Positions 1 to 8,460 of a stretch of 64,000 nt of DNA are shown piece by piece. The notes below the pieces were generated by a model. That model was given only the letters and a program-made list of their open reading frames with translations. It did not search any database and was not told the origin of the DNA. Position numbers and translations under genes: made by a program. The DNA comes from Acinetobacter terrae (GTDB lineage: Bacteria; Pseudomonadota; Gammaproteobacteria; Pseudomonadales; Moraxellaceae): positions 1 through 64,000 of the forward strand of contig NZ_JABERI010000026.1 of NCBI RefSeq assembly GCF_013004375.1, written 5' to 3'. Position 1 is the stretch's first letter, and every line of letters begins with the position of its first letter.

Positions 1-66
1 CAAGTTGTTCTTCATAATCTCTTAATGATCTTCTTGCTACTTCGTCAGCAGCAAGCTAGGTCGGCT
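1..66 (-). other. Putative rRNA operon leader (partial)
   Basis: This is the sequence downstream of the strong leftward promoter at 67-94, running out of the window. Nothing here encodes a protein. The transcript starts with a GC-rich discriminator just left of the -10 box. I infer it is the start of an rRNA (16S) leader because of the promoter architecture. The 16S gene itself is beyond the window edge, so this is unproven. Confidence 0.4.
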
Positions 67-94
67 ATATTACTCTCTATTGAAAGAAAGTCAA
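67..94 (-). promoter_or_regulatory. Leftward sigma-70 promoter P2, rrn-like
   Basis: On the minus strand, TTGACT (89-94) is followed after 16 bp by TAATAT (67-72) and then a GC-rich start region (GCCGACC). A near-consensus core, 16-bp spacer and GC-rich discriminator are typical of stringently controlled rRNA/tRNA promoters. It lies 140 bp downstream of a similar promoter, matching the tandem P1-P2 arrangement of rRNA operons. The boxes are seen directly; the rrn identity is inference. Confidence 0.6.
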
Positions 95-206
95 CAGGTT
101 TTATTGATTAATTTTCAACTTCCTCAAGACTTTCAGATTCAAACCTTTTAGGCTAAATCCTTGTTTCTCAACAAGTTTTAATCAACATCACCGCCGATGG
201 ATGTGC

Positions 207-234
207 ATTCTACAGCATTTTAGATGGCTTGCAA
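207..234 (-). promoter_or_regulatory. Leftward sigma-70 promoter P1, rrn-like
   Basis: On the minus strand, TTGCAA (229-234) and TAGAAT (207-212) are separated by 16 bp and followed by GCACATCC. This is the upstream member of a tandem pair with 67-94. The next 120 bases upstream (plus-strand 240-360) are very A/T-rich, as expected for an UP-element region. No gene starts between here and the window edge. Confidence 0.6.
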
Positions 235-540
235 GCATGTTTTTAAAAGTTTTTATTTAGCTGTTGGTTTTATATTCCAACAAAAATATAAGTTATTGTT
301 TTATATAATTAATTAATTTTAAATTATTTTTATATTTTTGATTTCTCATTTAAAACCTGCAGTCAAAACAAAACAACGCACTGATTTTATTAAGATTATA
401 AAATAAAATCTCAAATTGATGCTTATTTAGAGAACGATTCTTGCTGCTTTCTTCGACATTTCTGTTATTTAATAAGCAAAATGGTGTGATCAAGCAAAAT
501 AAACCCATTAAAAAAGATCTAACCGATTGCCTATTTATCT
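235..540. other. AT-rich non-coding spacer
   Basis: No convincing ORF, RNA gene or repeat is visible between the leftward promoter pair and the terminator of the TonB receptor gene. The part next to P1 is extremely A/T-rich and may serve as UP-element DNA. Confidence 0.5.
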
Positions 541-542
541 AG

Positions 543-575
543 AAAAAAAAGCCATCACTGAGACAGTAATGGCTT
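543..575 (-). terminator. Rho-independent terminator of the TonB receptor gene
   Basis: The arms 551-560 and 564-573 form a 10-bp stem with one mismatch and a 3-nt loop. Read on the minus strand it is followed by eight U (plus-strand A run 543-550). It lies 25 bases past the stop codon of the gene at 599-2662. Confidence 0.85.
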
Positions 576-598
576 TTGTTAAAGAAATTCAGTTTGAA

Positions 599-2662
599 TT
601 AGAATTTCATACTGATACGTGCCCAGTAGTTACGACCAATATTATTAAATTGCTCATCAGCTGCAAAACCAAAGCCAGCACTCCCCGCTTTATTTAAGTG
701 TTCGCTATAGGTTTTATCCAACACGTTATCAATACCCACAGAAAGGTCTACCCCATCGTAAACATGATAGGTGCCATTCAGTGATAATGTTCCAAAACCA
801 CTGCTTTCACCCAAGTCATAACCCACAATATTGCCTTGATCTTTACTGATACGATTTTGACTATCTACCACACGCCACAATGCACCCAAGGTATATTGAT
901 CTTGCACATAACGCAGATTGATACGTGCCTCCAAAGGTGAGATTTGCGGTAAAGGCTTATCGTCTGTGGTGTTTTTACCCCAAGCATACATCGCGCTGAC
1001 ATCGGCTTGCAGATGATCTGTAAATTGATAGCCTACACCTGCTTCTGCACCGGCAATGGTCGCATCCACATTTTTAGCACCTGCCGTTTTGCCATGACTC
1101 ATCATTCCAGGCATGGCATGAACGTGATAGCTCATTAAAACATAATCATTAATTAAGCCTGTATAAGCCGATACCCAAGAACTGAGTGCGCCATGTTCAT
1201 GTTGATAACCCAAATCAAGCTGTAGGGTTTTCTCCGTATCTATCCCATTAAAAGCATTGACCGAACCTGCATTACCATGCGCGGTACTAAACAGTTCCCA
1301 ATAATCAGGCATACGTTCGACATAACCTACGCCGATATAAGTTTTGGCATCATGTTCTGGATGCTGATTTTCAAGACGGAGAAATGCGCTCGGCAATGTT
1401 TTGTCTAGTTTGCGATTATATCTTTTCTCTAAAGATTCCGAACGCAAATCCTTTACATTGACCTGATCGACACGGACACCACCCACCCATTTATTTTGAT
1501 CACTCAACTGATAACTGAGTTCGCTAAAAGCACCATAAGAGCGGAATTTCATATCTTTATTACGCGCTTGATCTTGATACGGTGCCATTAAACTGCCGCT
1601 GCGCTTAGAATGTTCATTGTTTTGACTATCTAAACCGCTAATAAATTGTAGCTTGTTCCATTCATGTGTCACAGCCAGACGTGCATTCAAGGTTTCTCGT
1701 GCGACATTTGATGCCATGGGCATTGTCATCATCCCGCTAGGGTTAAATTCACGTAAGCTAAAGTTATCCATAACATGATCATTAAAGCTGTAGTTCACCT
1801 GCGCTTCAATTTTCTTGATGACGTCGGTGACATTTTTCTTTTCTACACGAAGTCCCAAACTTTCACGAGCAAATTGCGAGCCATCCATTTCACGTCCCGC
1901 ATAGACTGCTTCACCATCTGCTTTCCCACCGGTAAGTTCGACCCACGTGTTTTCATCCGGTGTCCAACCTAACGCTACATCAGCATTCCAGCGCTCCCAA
2001 TCCGAAGGAACAGCATTGCCATCACCATCTTTATAACTATCTGAAACTGAGCGATTGGCATTCAAACGAATATATTTCTGTTCATCTCCTACTGCGGCTT
2101 CAACATTATGATCAAGGCGACCATATGAACCCATCAAGACACTGGCTTGACCTCGGTAGTTTTTATCAGCATCAAATTGTTCAGGGTTACGTTCAAAAAT
2201 GACCGTCGCAGCCGAACCGGTATTGGCATATTGAACCGTTTGCGGACCTTTAATCACAGAAATACGGTCATAGCTTTCCGGTGAAATATAAGAAGTTGGC
2301 GCATCCATCCGGTTTGGGCAGGCGCCCAGATTTTCTGTGCCATCCGCTAAAATTTTAATACGCGAACCAAACATACCGCGGAATGTTACATCACCATTGG
2401 TGCCGCCATTTTTAATCGAGCTGAATCCCATAATACTTTGCAAATAATCAGCGCCATCACTGGCTGGAATCGGTTGAATCGGCTGTTTAGGATCTGCATG
2501 CACAATCAAACCATTAGCATCATTGCCTTGATGTGCGGTTGCCACAATTGGGGCTAAAGTCTGGATGATTGCTGTTTGCTCTTGAGCAAATACTGAAGCT
2601 GAATAACAAGCAACACAAATCGCAGCCGCAAGTGGCTGTAAAAAGAATTTTGGCTGAGCCAT
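599..2662 (-). CDS. oprC: TonB-dependent copper receptor, OprC/NosA type
   Basis: The 687-residue outer-membrane receptor has a signal peptide ending SVFA at about residue 26. An N-terminal plug follows (about 60-175, with FRGMFGSRI and ISVIKGPQTVQY), then a 22-strand-type barrel ending in Phe (ARISMKF). Met-rich surface stretches (GMMTMPM near 315, HAMPGMMSH near 515) suit Cu binding. The OprC family imports copper or is needed for copper-enzyme maturation, energised by TonB/ExbBD. The gene upstream in the same direction encodes a His-rich DUF2946 protein, a partner commonly found beside OprC. Other TonB receptors share the fold, but the Met-rich segments and the neighbour favour copper. It has its own 3' terminator. 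Confidence 0.88.
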   Translation of the reverse strand: MAQPKFFLQPLAAAICVACYSASVFAQEQTAIIQTLAPIVATAHQGNDANGLIVHADPKQPIQPIPASDGADYLQSIMGFSSIKNGGTNGDVTFRGMFGSRIKILADGTENLGACPNRMDAPTSYISPESYDRISVIKGPQTVQYANTGSAATVIFERNPEQFDADKNYRGQASVLMGSYGRLDHNVEAAVGDEQKYIRLNANRSVSDSYKDGDGNAVPSDWERWNADVALGWTPDENTWVELTGGKADGEAVYAGREMDGSQFARESLGLRVEKKNVTDVIKKIEAQVNYSFNDHVMDNFSLREFNPSGMMTMPMASNVARETLNARLAVTHEWNKLQFISGLDSQNNEHSKRSGSLMAPYQDQARNKDMKFRSYGAFSELSYQLSDQNKWVGGVRVDQVNVKDLRSESLEKRYNRKLDKTLPSAFLRLENQHPEHDAKTYIGVGYVERMPDYWELFSTAHGNAGSVNAFNGIDTEKTLQLDLGYQHEHGALSSWVSAYTGLINDYVLMSYHVHAMPGMMSHGKTAGAKNVDATIAGAEAGVGYQFTDHLQADVSAMYAWGKNTTDDKPLPQISPLEARINLRYVQDQYTLGALWRVVDSQNRISKDQGNIVGYDLGESSGFGTLSLNGTYHVYDGVDLSVGIDNVLDKTYSEHLNKAGSAGFGFAADEQFNNIGRNYWARISMKF

Positions 2663-2750
2663 TTTTCAATCTCACTAATACATAAATACGAGCTGCGGTT
2701 GAAGCAGCGCAAGGGCTAGAGTCAGTCAAGACCCGAAAATACCTTTTGAT

Positions 2751-3176
2751 TTATGCAAATAGTGGTGGCGCTCGCCCTTGGGGCAGAAGAAAGAGTCGTT
2801 GTAAAACAAACCAGACATGACTAAAAGTCTTTTGGAATGCCAATAAACGAATTTGAATACGATCTAAAACTTCTTTGACTTCTAATTCAGGTGGCAAAAC
2901 CAAATTGCCGTAAACGGTACAGTACTGACACTTATGACTGGCATCATGGTCATGCCCTGCATGCTGCTCATGCAGTTGTGTGTCTTGCTTTACTGAATGA
3001 TGGGAATGTTCAGAAGAAGTTTGATGAATGGAAGTAGAACTGAGTAATAATGCACGCGTAATGGTTTCACAGACCGGAGCAATCTGATATTGCTTCGGCA
3101 GCAAGGGCTGTAAAAAAACAGCAATCTGTAAAAATACGGCTATACAAGATAGCAGTAACCCACTACGTAAAAGCAC
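2751..3176 (-). CDS. DUF2946 His-rich protein (copper-linked)
   Basis: The protein has 141 residues. One hydrophobic segment at the N-terminus (about 3-26) is a signal anchor. A His-rich loop follows (HSHHSVKQ, HEQHAGHDHDASH), then a CQYC pair near residue 94, and the C-terminal PQGRAPP typical of DUF2946. The family's role is not settled; members sit next to OprC and copper genes, and the His/Cys cluster suggests metal binding in the periplasm. The start is GTG with an AGGG ribosome site 7 bases upstream. It precedes oprC by 88 bp in the same direction, so co-transcription is likely. Confidence 0.75.
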   Translation of the reverse strand: MLLRSGLLLSCIAVFLQIAVFLQPLLPKQYQIAPVCETITRALLLSSTSIHQTSSEHSHHSVKQDTQLHEQHAGHDHDASHKCQYCTVYGNLVLPPELEVKEVLDRIQIRLLAFQKTFSHVWFVLQRLFLLPQGRAPPLFA

Positions 3177-3209
3177 AGGTAAACCCTAAAATTTGTCGCG
3201 TCCAAGTAT

Positions 3210-3239
3210 AACAAAGCCCAATCAAAATTGGGCTTTGTT
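3210..3239 (-). terminator. Hairpin between def and DUF2946 gene
   Basis: A perfect 13-bp inverted repeat (3210-3222 with 3227-3239, 4-nt loop) lies just past the def stop codon on the minus strand. The U tract is short and interrupted (TTTGTTAT), so termination may be partial and read-through into the copper genes is possible. Confidence 0.65.
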
Positions 3240-3267
3240 AATTTTCATTTTATCTGAATATTGGTGC

Positions 3268-3798
3268 TTATCGTTTTACCTCAACTTTCTCTTTTTGGCG
3301 TTGACGAACAACTTTTTCGACTTTTTCACGTGCACGTTGACGCTTTAACGGCGATAAATAATCAACAAATAACTTGCCATTTAAGTGATCCATTTCATGT
3401 TGAATACAAACAGCGAGAAGTTCGTCTGCTTCCATCTCAAATGATTGACCTTCAAGGTTAATTGCCTCGATTTTTACACGTGACGGGCGCTCAACTTTAT
3501 CGTATATTTGAGGTACTGACAGACACCCTTCTTCATAGGGCTGAGTTTCTTCAGTTAATGGGGTAACTTTGGGGTTAATAAATACCATGGGTTGATCTTT
3601 ATTTTCAGATAAATCCATAACAATCAGCTGAATATGGTAGTCCACTTGTGTTGCAGCCAAACCAATGCCGGGTGCTTCATACATAGTTTCAAACATATCT
3701 GCTGCAAGCTGACGAATTTCATCAGTGACTTCTTCGACTGGTTTAGCAATGGTACGAAGACGGGGATCCGGGAAACTTAAAATAGGTAATAAGGCCAT
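3268..3798 (-). CDS. def: Peptide deformylase
   Basis: The 176-residue protein removes the formyl group from the N-terminal Met of new proteins in the cytoplasm, using a bound metal. All three deformylase motifs are present: GIGLAATQ (about 45-52), EGCLS (about 91-95, metal-binding Cys) and HEMDH (about 134-138, two metal-binding His and the catalytic Glu). The length is normal. A GAGGA ribosome site lies 6 bases before the ATG. In relatives def pairs with fmt; fmt is not next to it here. It is divergent from the LysM-dprA-tsaC cluster, as in Pseudomonas. Confidence 0.97.
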   Translation of the reverse strand: MALLPILSFPDPRLRTIAKPVEEVTDEIRQLAADMFETMYEAPGIGLAATQVDYHIQLIVMDLSENKDQPMVFINPKVTPLTEETQPYEEGCLSVPQIYDKVERPSRVKIEAINLEGQSFEMEADELLAVCIQHEMDHLNGKLFVDYLSPLKRQRAREKVEKVVRQRQKEKVEVKR

Positions 3799-3917
3799 AC
3801 GGTGTCCTCACTTATGCCATTGATCAAAAAACAAAATGAAGGAATGCTTCATCAAAAAAATGTGTGTAATATCGTTATTATAACGCAACTACATACATAA
3901 TTTTAGGAATTATGATA

Positions 3918-5075
3918 ATGAAAAAGGTTTTGAAGGGCATGCCAACTTTTAGTGCCTTGGGGTTTAAAAAACAATTATTGGCACTTGCCGTTTGCGTAAG
4001 TGTTGGGGTCGGCGTTGTCAGTGTAGCTGAAGCGGCACCTGCTCGAAATATCAATCCACCTGCATTAAAAGCCGGTGCGCCGCAAGTCTATGTGGTGAAA
4101 AAAGGTGATACTTTATGGGATATTTCCAAAAGATTTCTAAAAAATCCAGTGCGGTGGCCTGAAATTTGGGCAAGCAATAAACACGTGAAAAATCCACATT
4201 GGATTTTCCCGGGCGATCGCCTGCTCATGTGTACCTATAATGGCAAACCGCTTATTGGTAAAGATGAGGGTGATGGCTGTGAAGGGATTATCCGTCGTTA
4301 TACTGGTGGCAGCACCAAGCTCCAACCTCAAGTTCGGGTTGAATCTTTAAATAATGCCATTCCCGTGATTCCACTGGAATATATCAAACACTGGTTAGAA
4401 CGTAGCACCATTGTGGCTCCTGAATCTATTACAGGTACGCCATACATTTTAGGTACTGCGGATCAACGTGTTCTTGCTGCTAAAGGTCAAACGGTTTATG
4501 CACGCGGAAATGGTCTGGAAATCGGTCAACGCTATGCAGTTTACCGTGAAGGCGAACCGTATATGTTTACGGATGCCAAGGGTAAAAAATACAATGCCGG
4601 TCTTGAGTTAATTCAAGTTGCATCAGGCATTGCTGTTCGCGGTGAAAATGACATTACTACCCTTGAACTGACAGATACTTATAATGCTGAAGTTCGTCGT
4701 GGTGATCGGGTTCTTCCTGAATATGATCCAATGTTGCCAACCTTGTTCTATCCAACCAATGCAGAAGATGTGGTTGCAGGGGGGCAAGTTGTTCGCGTGA
4801 TGGGTTCCATCGGGACAGCGGCAAAACACAGCGTAGTGACCATTGACCGTGGTAGCTTGCAAGGTGTTCAAGTTGGACACGTGCTGACTGTCAACCAAAA
4901 AGGTGAAGTCGTCACCGATCCGAAAACAAAAGAACGGGTTCAATTACCTGGGCAACGTATCGGTAACATCATGGTATTCAAAAGCTTTGAAAACTTAAGC
5001 TATGCTTATGTACTTGATAGTGAATTACCGATTAAAGTCGGTGCTGGAATTCAGCCACCACTTATGGATGAATAA
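3918..5075 (+). CDS. LysM-domain periplasmic protein, TsaP-like
   Basis: This is a 385-residue exported protein. The signal peptide runs to about AEA/APAR (residue 40), followed by a LysM domain with the typical YVVKKGDTLWDISKRFL start and a WPEIW segment, which binds peptidoglycan. The rest (about 150-385) is a beta-rich region without a motif I recognise. The position between def and dprA matches Pseudomonas PA0020 and TsaP, which anchor the type IV pilus secretin to peptidoglycan; the functional assignment rests on this context. ATG at 3912 is possible, but AGGA at 3905-3908 is better spaced for 3918. A clear terminator follows. Confidence 0.72.
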   Translation: MKKVLKGMPTFSALGFKKQLLALAVCVSVGVGVVSVAEAAPARNINPPALKAGAPQVYVVKKGDTLWDISKRFLKNPVRWPEIWASNKHVKNPHWIFPGDRLLMCTYNGKPLIGKDEGDGCEGIIRRYTGGSTKLQPQVRVESLNNAIPVIPLEYIKHWLERSTIVAPESITGTPYILGTADQRVLAAKGQTVYARGNGLEIGQRYAVYREGEPYMFTDAKGKKYNAGLELIQVASGIAVRGENDITTLELTDTYNAEVRRGDRVLPEYDPMLPTLFYPTNAEDVVAGGQVVRVMGSIGTAAKHSVVTIDRGSLQGVQVGHVLTVNQKGEVVTDPKTKERVQLPGQRIGNIMVFKSFENLSYAYVLDSELPIKVGAGIQPPLMDE

Positions 5076-5095
5076 TCCTTAAATCGAAATCTAGA

Positions 5096-5129
5096 AATGA
5101 GGCTGAGATTCAGCCTCATTTTATTTTTT
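5096..5129 (+). terminator. Rho-independent terminator after LysM gene
   Basis: An 11-bp perfect stem (5096-5106 with 5110-5120) with a 3-nt loop is followed by a T-rich tail. It separates the LysM gene from dprA. Confidence 0.88.
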
Positions 5130-5165
5130 AAACAATAAAAAGAAGACATATTTAAAGGTCTCGTT

Positions 5166-6323
5166 ATGCTCAATTCATTAAGCTCCTTGCAGCTGGATTA
5201 CATTCGTTTATGGTTTCTGCTACAACACTCGATAACCAGCTTTTATAAAATTAATAAATACTATCCCCATCTAGCTGAGGCAACACAGCCTGATCAAATT
5301 GAAACGTGGCAAAAGCTTGGTATTCACAAAAATCATATTCAGCGCCTGCGAGATTTTCATCTTCCTGAATCTCAGCTGCAATTTCAGCATTGTGTTGCCC
5401 TGATTCAAAAACATAGCGACTTTATTCTCACTCTCGAACATCCAGATTACCCGACTCAACTGCTGCCCTATGCAGATAAACCGCCTATTCTGTTTGGTCA
5501 AGGTGATGCTCAAGCACTGTTACAACCTCAAATTGCGATTGTCGGCAGTCGAAAACCCAGTGCCCACGGGCGACAAGTGGCTTATGATTTTGCCTATTAT
5601 TTAAGTGATCAAGGTTTTTACATTATTAGTGGTTTGGCGGAAGGGATTGATGAAGCGGCACATCAAGGAGCTTTACGTCACAGTCGAACCATTGCCGTCA
5701 TGGGCACAGGCTTGGACCAAACCTATCCGACACAGCATCAGCAACTGCGACAACAGATTATTGCCCAGTCAGGTGCAGTGGTGACTGAATTTTTACCCGG
5801 AACACCGCCTTTACAACAGCATTTTCCACGGCGCAACCGTCTGGTGAGTGGCTTAAGTCTTGGTGTGATTGTTGCAGAAGCGGCACTGAAAAGTGGTTCT
5901 TTAATTACGGCGAAATGGGCAGCCGAACAAGGTAAATTGATTTTTGCTATTCCAGGTCATATTTATAGTGAACATCATCAAGGCTGTCATCAACTGATTC
6001 GTGAAGGTGCCATTTTAGTCGACCATCCAGAGCAAGTGATTGAAGACTTGGCACTGCCCACCCAATGGCAGAATCAACAGCAGATTGAACAATCCAAAAA
6101 TTCAAATAGCCTCCAAGTACCAACCGAAGCACCCACAGCATTACCAATTCACTTAACGCCACTCTATAACCAGCTGGATTGGGTGGGGCAAAACATAGAT
6201 GACATTATTGCTAAACAGCAATCAGATATCGGCACATTGACTAGTCAACTGATGGAATTAGAGTTACTTGGCTTATGTATGCAACAGGCAGGTTTATATC
6301 TACGTTGTCGCCCAAGCAAATAA
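5166..6323 (+). CDS. dprA: DNA-processing protein DprA
   Basis: The 385-residue protein loads RecA onto incoming single-stranded DNA during natural transformation, in the cytoplasm. The central Rossmann-like domain carries GSRKPSAHG (about 124-132), SGLAEGID (about 157-164), MGTGLDQTYP, the FPRRNRLVSGLS signature and SGSLITA. N-terminal SAM-like and C-terminal winged-helix-like regions flank it, which is the full gammaproteobacterial length. AAAGG lies 7 bases before the ATG. tsaC follows 45 bp later, so the two are probably co-transcribed. Presence of dprA fits a naturally competent organism such as Acinetobacter. Confidence 0.96.
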   Translation: MLNSLSSLQLDYIRLWFLLQHSITSFYKINKYYPHLAEATQPDQIETWQKLGIHKNHIQRLRDFHLPESQLQFQHCVALIQKHSDFILTLEHPDYPTQLLPYADKPPILFGQGDAQALLQPQIAIVGSRKPSAHGRQVAYDFAYYLSDQGFYIISGLAEGIDEAAHQGALRHSRTIAVMGTGLDQTYPTQHQQLRQQIIAQSGAVVTEFLPGTPPLQQHFPRRNRLVSGLSLGVIVAEAALKSGSLITAKWAAEQGKLIFAIPGHIYSEHHQGCHQLIREGAILVDHPEQVIEDLALPTQWQNQQQIEQSKNSNSLQVPTEAPTALPIHLTPLYNQLDWVGQNIDDIIAKQQSDIGTLTSQLMELELLGLCMQQAGLYLRCRPSK

Positions 6324-6368
6324 GGTTCACAATATCCCGCTTAAATGTATTTAAAGGGATAAGATCCA

Positions 6369-6938
6369 ATGATTACCACCTCTGTTGCCGAAGCTGCTCA
6401 ATGTTTAAAACAAGGACAGGTTTTAGCATACCCTACAGAGGCAGTTTGGGGCTTAGGCTGTGATCCTTTTAATGAACAGGCTTTCCTGGAAATTTTACGC
6501 TTAAAGCAACGCCCGATTGAAAAAGGGGTGATTTTATTGGCGGCACAAATTGCGCAAGTTGAACATCTCTTAGAACCCCTCACTGCAGAAATGCGTGAAA
6601 AAGTGATCGATTCCTGGGGTCATCGCTCACCGACTGAACGAGCGACCACCTGGTTACTTCCTGCAGGTGAGCATATTCCAAAATGGATTAAAGGTAACCA
6701 TCCTAAAGTGGCGGTTCGTGTCACCACCCACCCTTTATGCGTGGCGCTATGCAATGCGTTTAATGGTTTTATTGTATCGACCAGTGCCAATCCTGCCGGC
6801 GGCAACCCTGCACACTCACTTCAAGAAGCCAATCAATATTTCTCAACTCAAATTAATTATTTGAATGGTGATTTGGGTCTCAGCCAAGAACCAAGCCGAA
6901 TTATTGATGCTGAAACAGGTGAAGTGATCCGCGCTTAA
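6369..6938 (+). CDS. tsaC: Threonylcarbamoyl-AMP synthase TsaC (YrdC/Sua5 family)
   Basis: The 189-residue single-domain protein makes threonylcarbamoyl-AMP from threonine, bicarbonate and ATP, the first step toward t6A in ANN-decoding tRNAs. It shows the family's YPTEAVWGLG segment (about 21-30), the LKQRP loop (about 45-49) and STSAN (about 139-143) nucleotide-binding motifs. It lacks the extra Sua5 domain, so TsaC rather than Sua5. It lies directly after dprA as in Pseudomonas and E. coli relatives. The stop codon lies in the loop of a hairpin (6925-6932 with 6940-6947) that may act as its terminator. Confidence 0.94.
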   Translation: MITTSVAEAAQCLKQGQVLAYPTEAVWGLGCDPFNEQAFLEILRLKQRPIEKGVILLAAQIAQVEHLLEPLTAEMREKVIDSWGHRSPTERATTWLLPAGEHIPKWIKGNHPKVAVRVTTHPLCVALCNAFNGFIVSTSANPAGGNPAHSLQEANQYFSTQINYLNGDLGLSQEPSRIIDAETGEVIRA

Positions 6939-6950
6939 AGCGGATCATTT
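6925..6950 (+). terminator. Hairpin overlapping the tsaC stop codon
   Basis: An 8-bp perfect stem (6925-6932 with 6940-6947) is followed by TTTTG. The tsaC stop codon sits inside the loop. The U tract is short, so this is a weak terminator or an mRNA 3'-end stabiliser. Confidence 0.5.
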
Positions 6951-6984
6951 TGATGACTAGATTGACAAATACCAATTTTTGGAC

Positions 6985-7046
6985 AAAAAAAAGCTCAACC
7001 ATATAGGGACGGCTGAGCATAAAAAGGATGTGCATAAATCACATCC
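6985..7046 (-). ncRNA. Candidate small RNA or 3' UTR structure with strong terminator
   Basis: Read on the minus strand there is first a 7-bp hairpin (7040-7046 with 7026-7032), then T5, then a second hairpin (7011-7018 with 6993-7000, one mismatch) followed by eight U. The last part is a good intrinsic terminator. It ends some 340 bases after the stop of the leftward EamA gene, an unusually long distance. It could be the end of that mRNA or of an independent small RNA starting in the AT-rich stretch 7080-7200. No matching RNA family is recognised. Confidence 0.35.
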
Positions 7047-7356
7047 AGAGGGTCTGTAAATCTGGTTGCAAAAGTTTAAATATTATTAAGAAATACTTAA
7101 ACATTCACGATATAAATATTATCTAATAAATTGTGCTTCTATACAAATATATTATTTATCTTATAAAACACTTAAAAACTATGAAACATTCATCATATTT
7201 TCTTAACAATTTAAATTATCTCACTATTTTTTAATCATCTTTTTTATAAATAATCGTTTCAAGCTATGATTAAAACGATTATTCATCTCCCAATTCAATT
7301 AAAAATGAGTGAAAAAAATTAATTCATTTGTTGTTTTTTTAATCTATTTTTTTAAT
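7047..7356. other. AT-rich non-coding spacer with an inverted repeat
   Basis: No gene is seen in this spacer. A perfect 11-bp inverted repeat (7249-7259 with 7273-7283, 13-nt loop) is the only structure. It lacks a following T run in either direction, so it is not an obvious terminator. Several homopolymeric A/T runs precede the EamA stop codon. Confidence 0.45.
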
Positions 7357-8271
7357 TTAAGCATTCAATTTTACTGTTTCTACTGTCGCCACTTTCTTTT
7401 GCGCCAATAAAATTCCCAGCAAAATGACCACGCCACCCATACTGTGATAAATCGTCCAAGCTTCAGCTAACCACAGATTGGCAATAATCGCAGTACAGAC
7501 CGGCATCAAGTTCATAAAAATACTGGTTCGATTCGGTCCAATCATTTGTACTGCCATCATCCACACCAAGGGTGCAATCAAGGAAGGGAAAATACCGGCA
7601 TAGACAACACTGCCGACATTGTGTTGATCAATCGCATCCAATCCTAACCACAAAACAAAGGGCAAATGGTAAAGCAAAGCAAAAACAATCTGCACATATA
7701 AACTAATCATTAATGGAATTTGTAGCTGCCACTTTTTCAGGAACACGCCATAAAAAGCATAGAAAAATACTGCCAGTACCATCATGACATCGCCAAGATG
7801 GCCACCTGACTGCACCAGATTCAGCGGATTTCCCTGTGCCATCACATAGAGCAAACCGGCAAAAGATAAAATACTGCCCACCACTGCAAAACGGTTAGGA
7901 ATCTCCTTGAGCATGAGCATGGAAACAAAGATGGTAAACACTGGAATAAAGGCATTAATAATGCCCATATTGGTCGCCGTCGTATAATGCGCTGCGGTAT
8001 AACCCAAGCCTTGGTACAGTACCATGCCAAAAGCCCCCAATACTGCGAGCTGTTTCCAGTGCTGCATAACCAACTGACGTTCACGCCAGACTTTAGCCAA
8101 CATAAAGGGTGTTAAAACCAGGAAAGCGATTAGCCAACGATAAAAACTTATACTGACAGGAGAAATATAATCTGCCACATAGCGTGTCACCGTGATATTC
8201 ATTGACCAGATTAAAACCGCCAGTAATGGCAAACCGAGTGCCCACCAGACGGTTTTATTTTGCTGTGCCAT
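7357..8271 (-). CDS. DMT-superfamily exporter (EamA family)
   Basis: The 304-residue inner-membrane protein has about ten hydrophobic segments and the internal duplication of EamA transporters (first repeat about 10-140, second about 155-290, with PVSISFYRW and SLIAPLVWM type segments). Members export amino acids or other metabolites; the substrate cannot be read from sequence. I chose the ATG at 8271, which has GGAAAGGA just upstream. An in-frame ATG at 8304 lacks a ribosome site. It is divergent from an AraC regulator that is likely its controller. Confidence 0.87.
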   Translation of the reverse strand: MAQQNKTVWWALGLPLLAVLIWSMNITVTRYVADYISPVSISFYRWLIAFLVLTPFMLAKVWRERQLVMQHWKQLAVLGAFGMVLYQGLGYTAAHYTTATNMGIINAFIPVFTIFVSMLMLKEIPNRFAVVGSILSFAGLLYVMAQGNPLNLVQSGGHLGDVMMVLAVFFYAFYGVFLKKWQLQIPLMISLYVQIVFALLYHLPFVLWLGLDAIDQHNVGSVVYAGIFPSLIAPLVWMMAVQMIGPNRTSIFMNLMPVCTAIIANLWLAEAWTIYHSMGGVVILLGILLAQKKVATVETVKLNA

Positions 8272-8460
8272 GTCCTTTCCTGTACTTGAATATCCAGTAT
8301 TCATTTTTACTGAAGTCTGAAATAATTAGAATATCGGATTTCAGACATTCATATCGAGCTACAGACACCTATAGATCGCTTCACTGCTGTGTAAGTAAAA
8401 TTCATGATCTTTATAAAATTGATGCAGTGACATATAAAAACCAGAAACAAGGACATTCAC

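Noticed and set aside
7249..7283. 11-bp inverted repeat as a terminator of the EamA gene
   Set aside because: Neither side carries a T tract in the right direction; kept only as an unexplained repeat.
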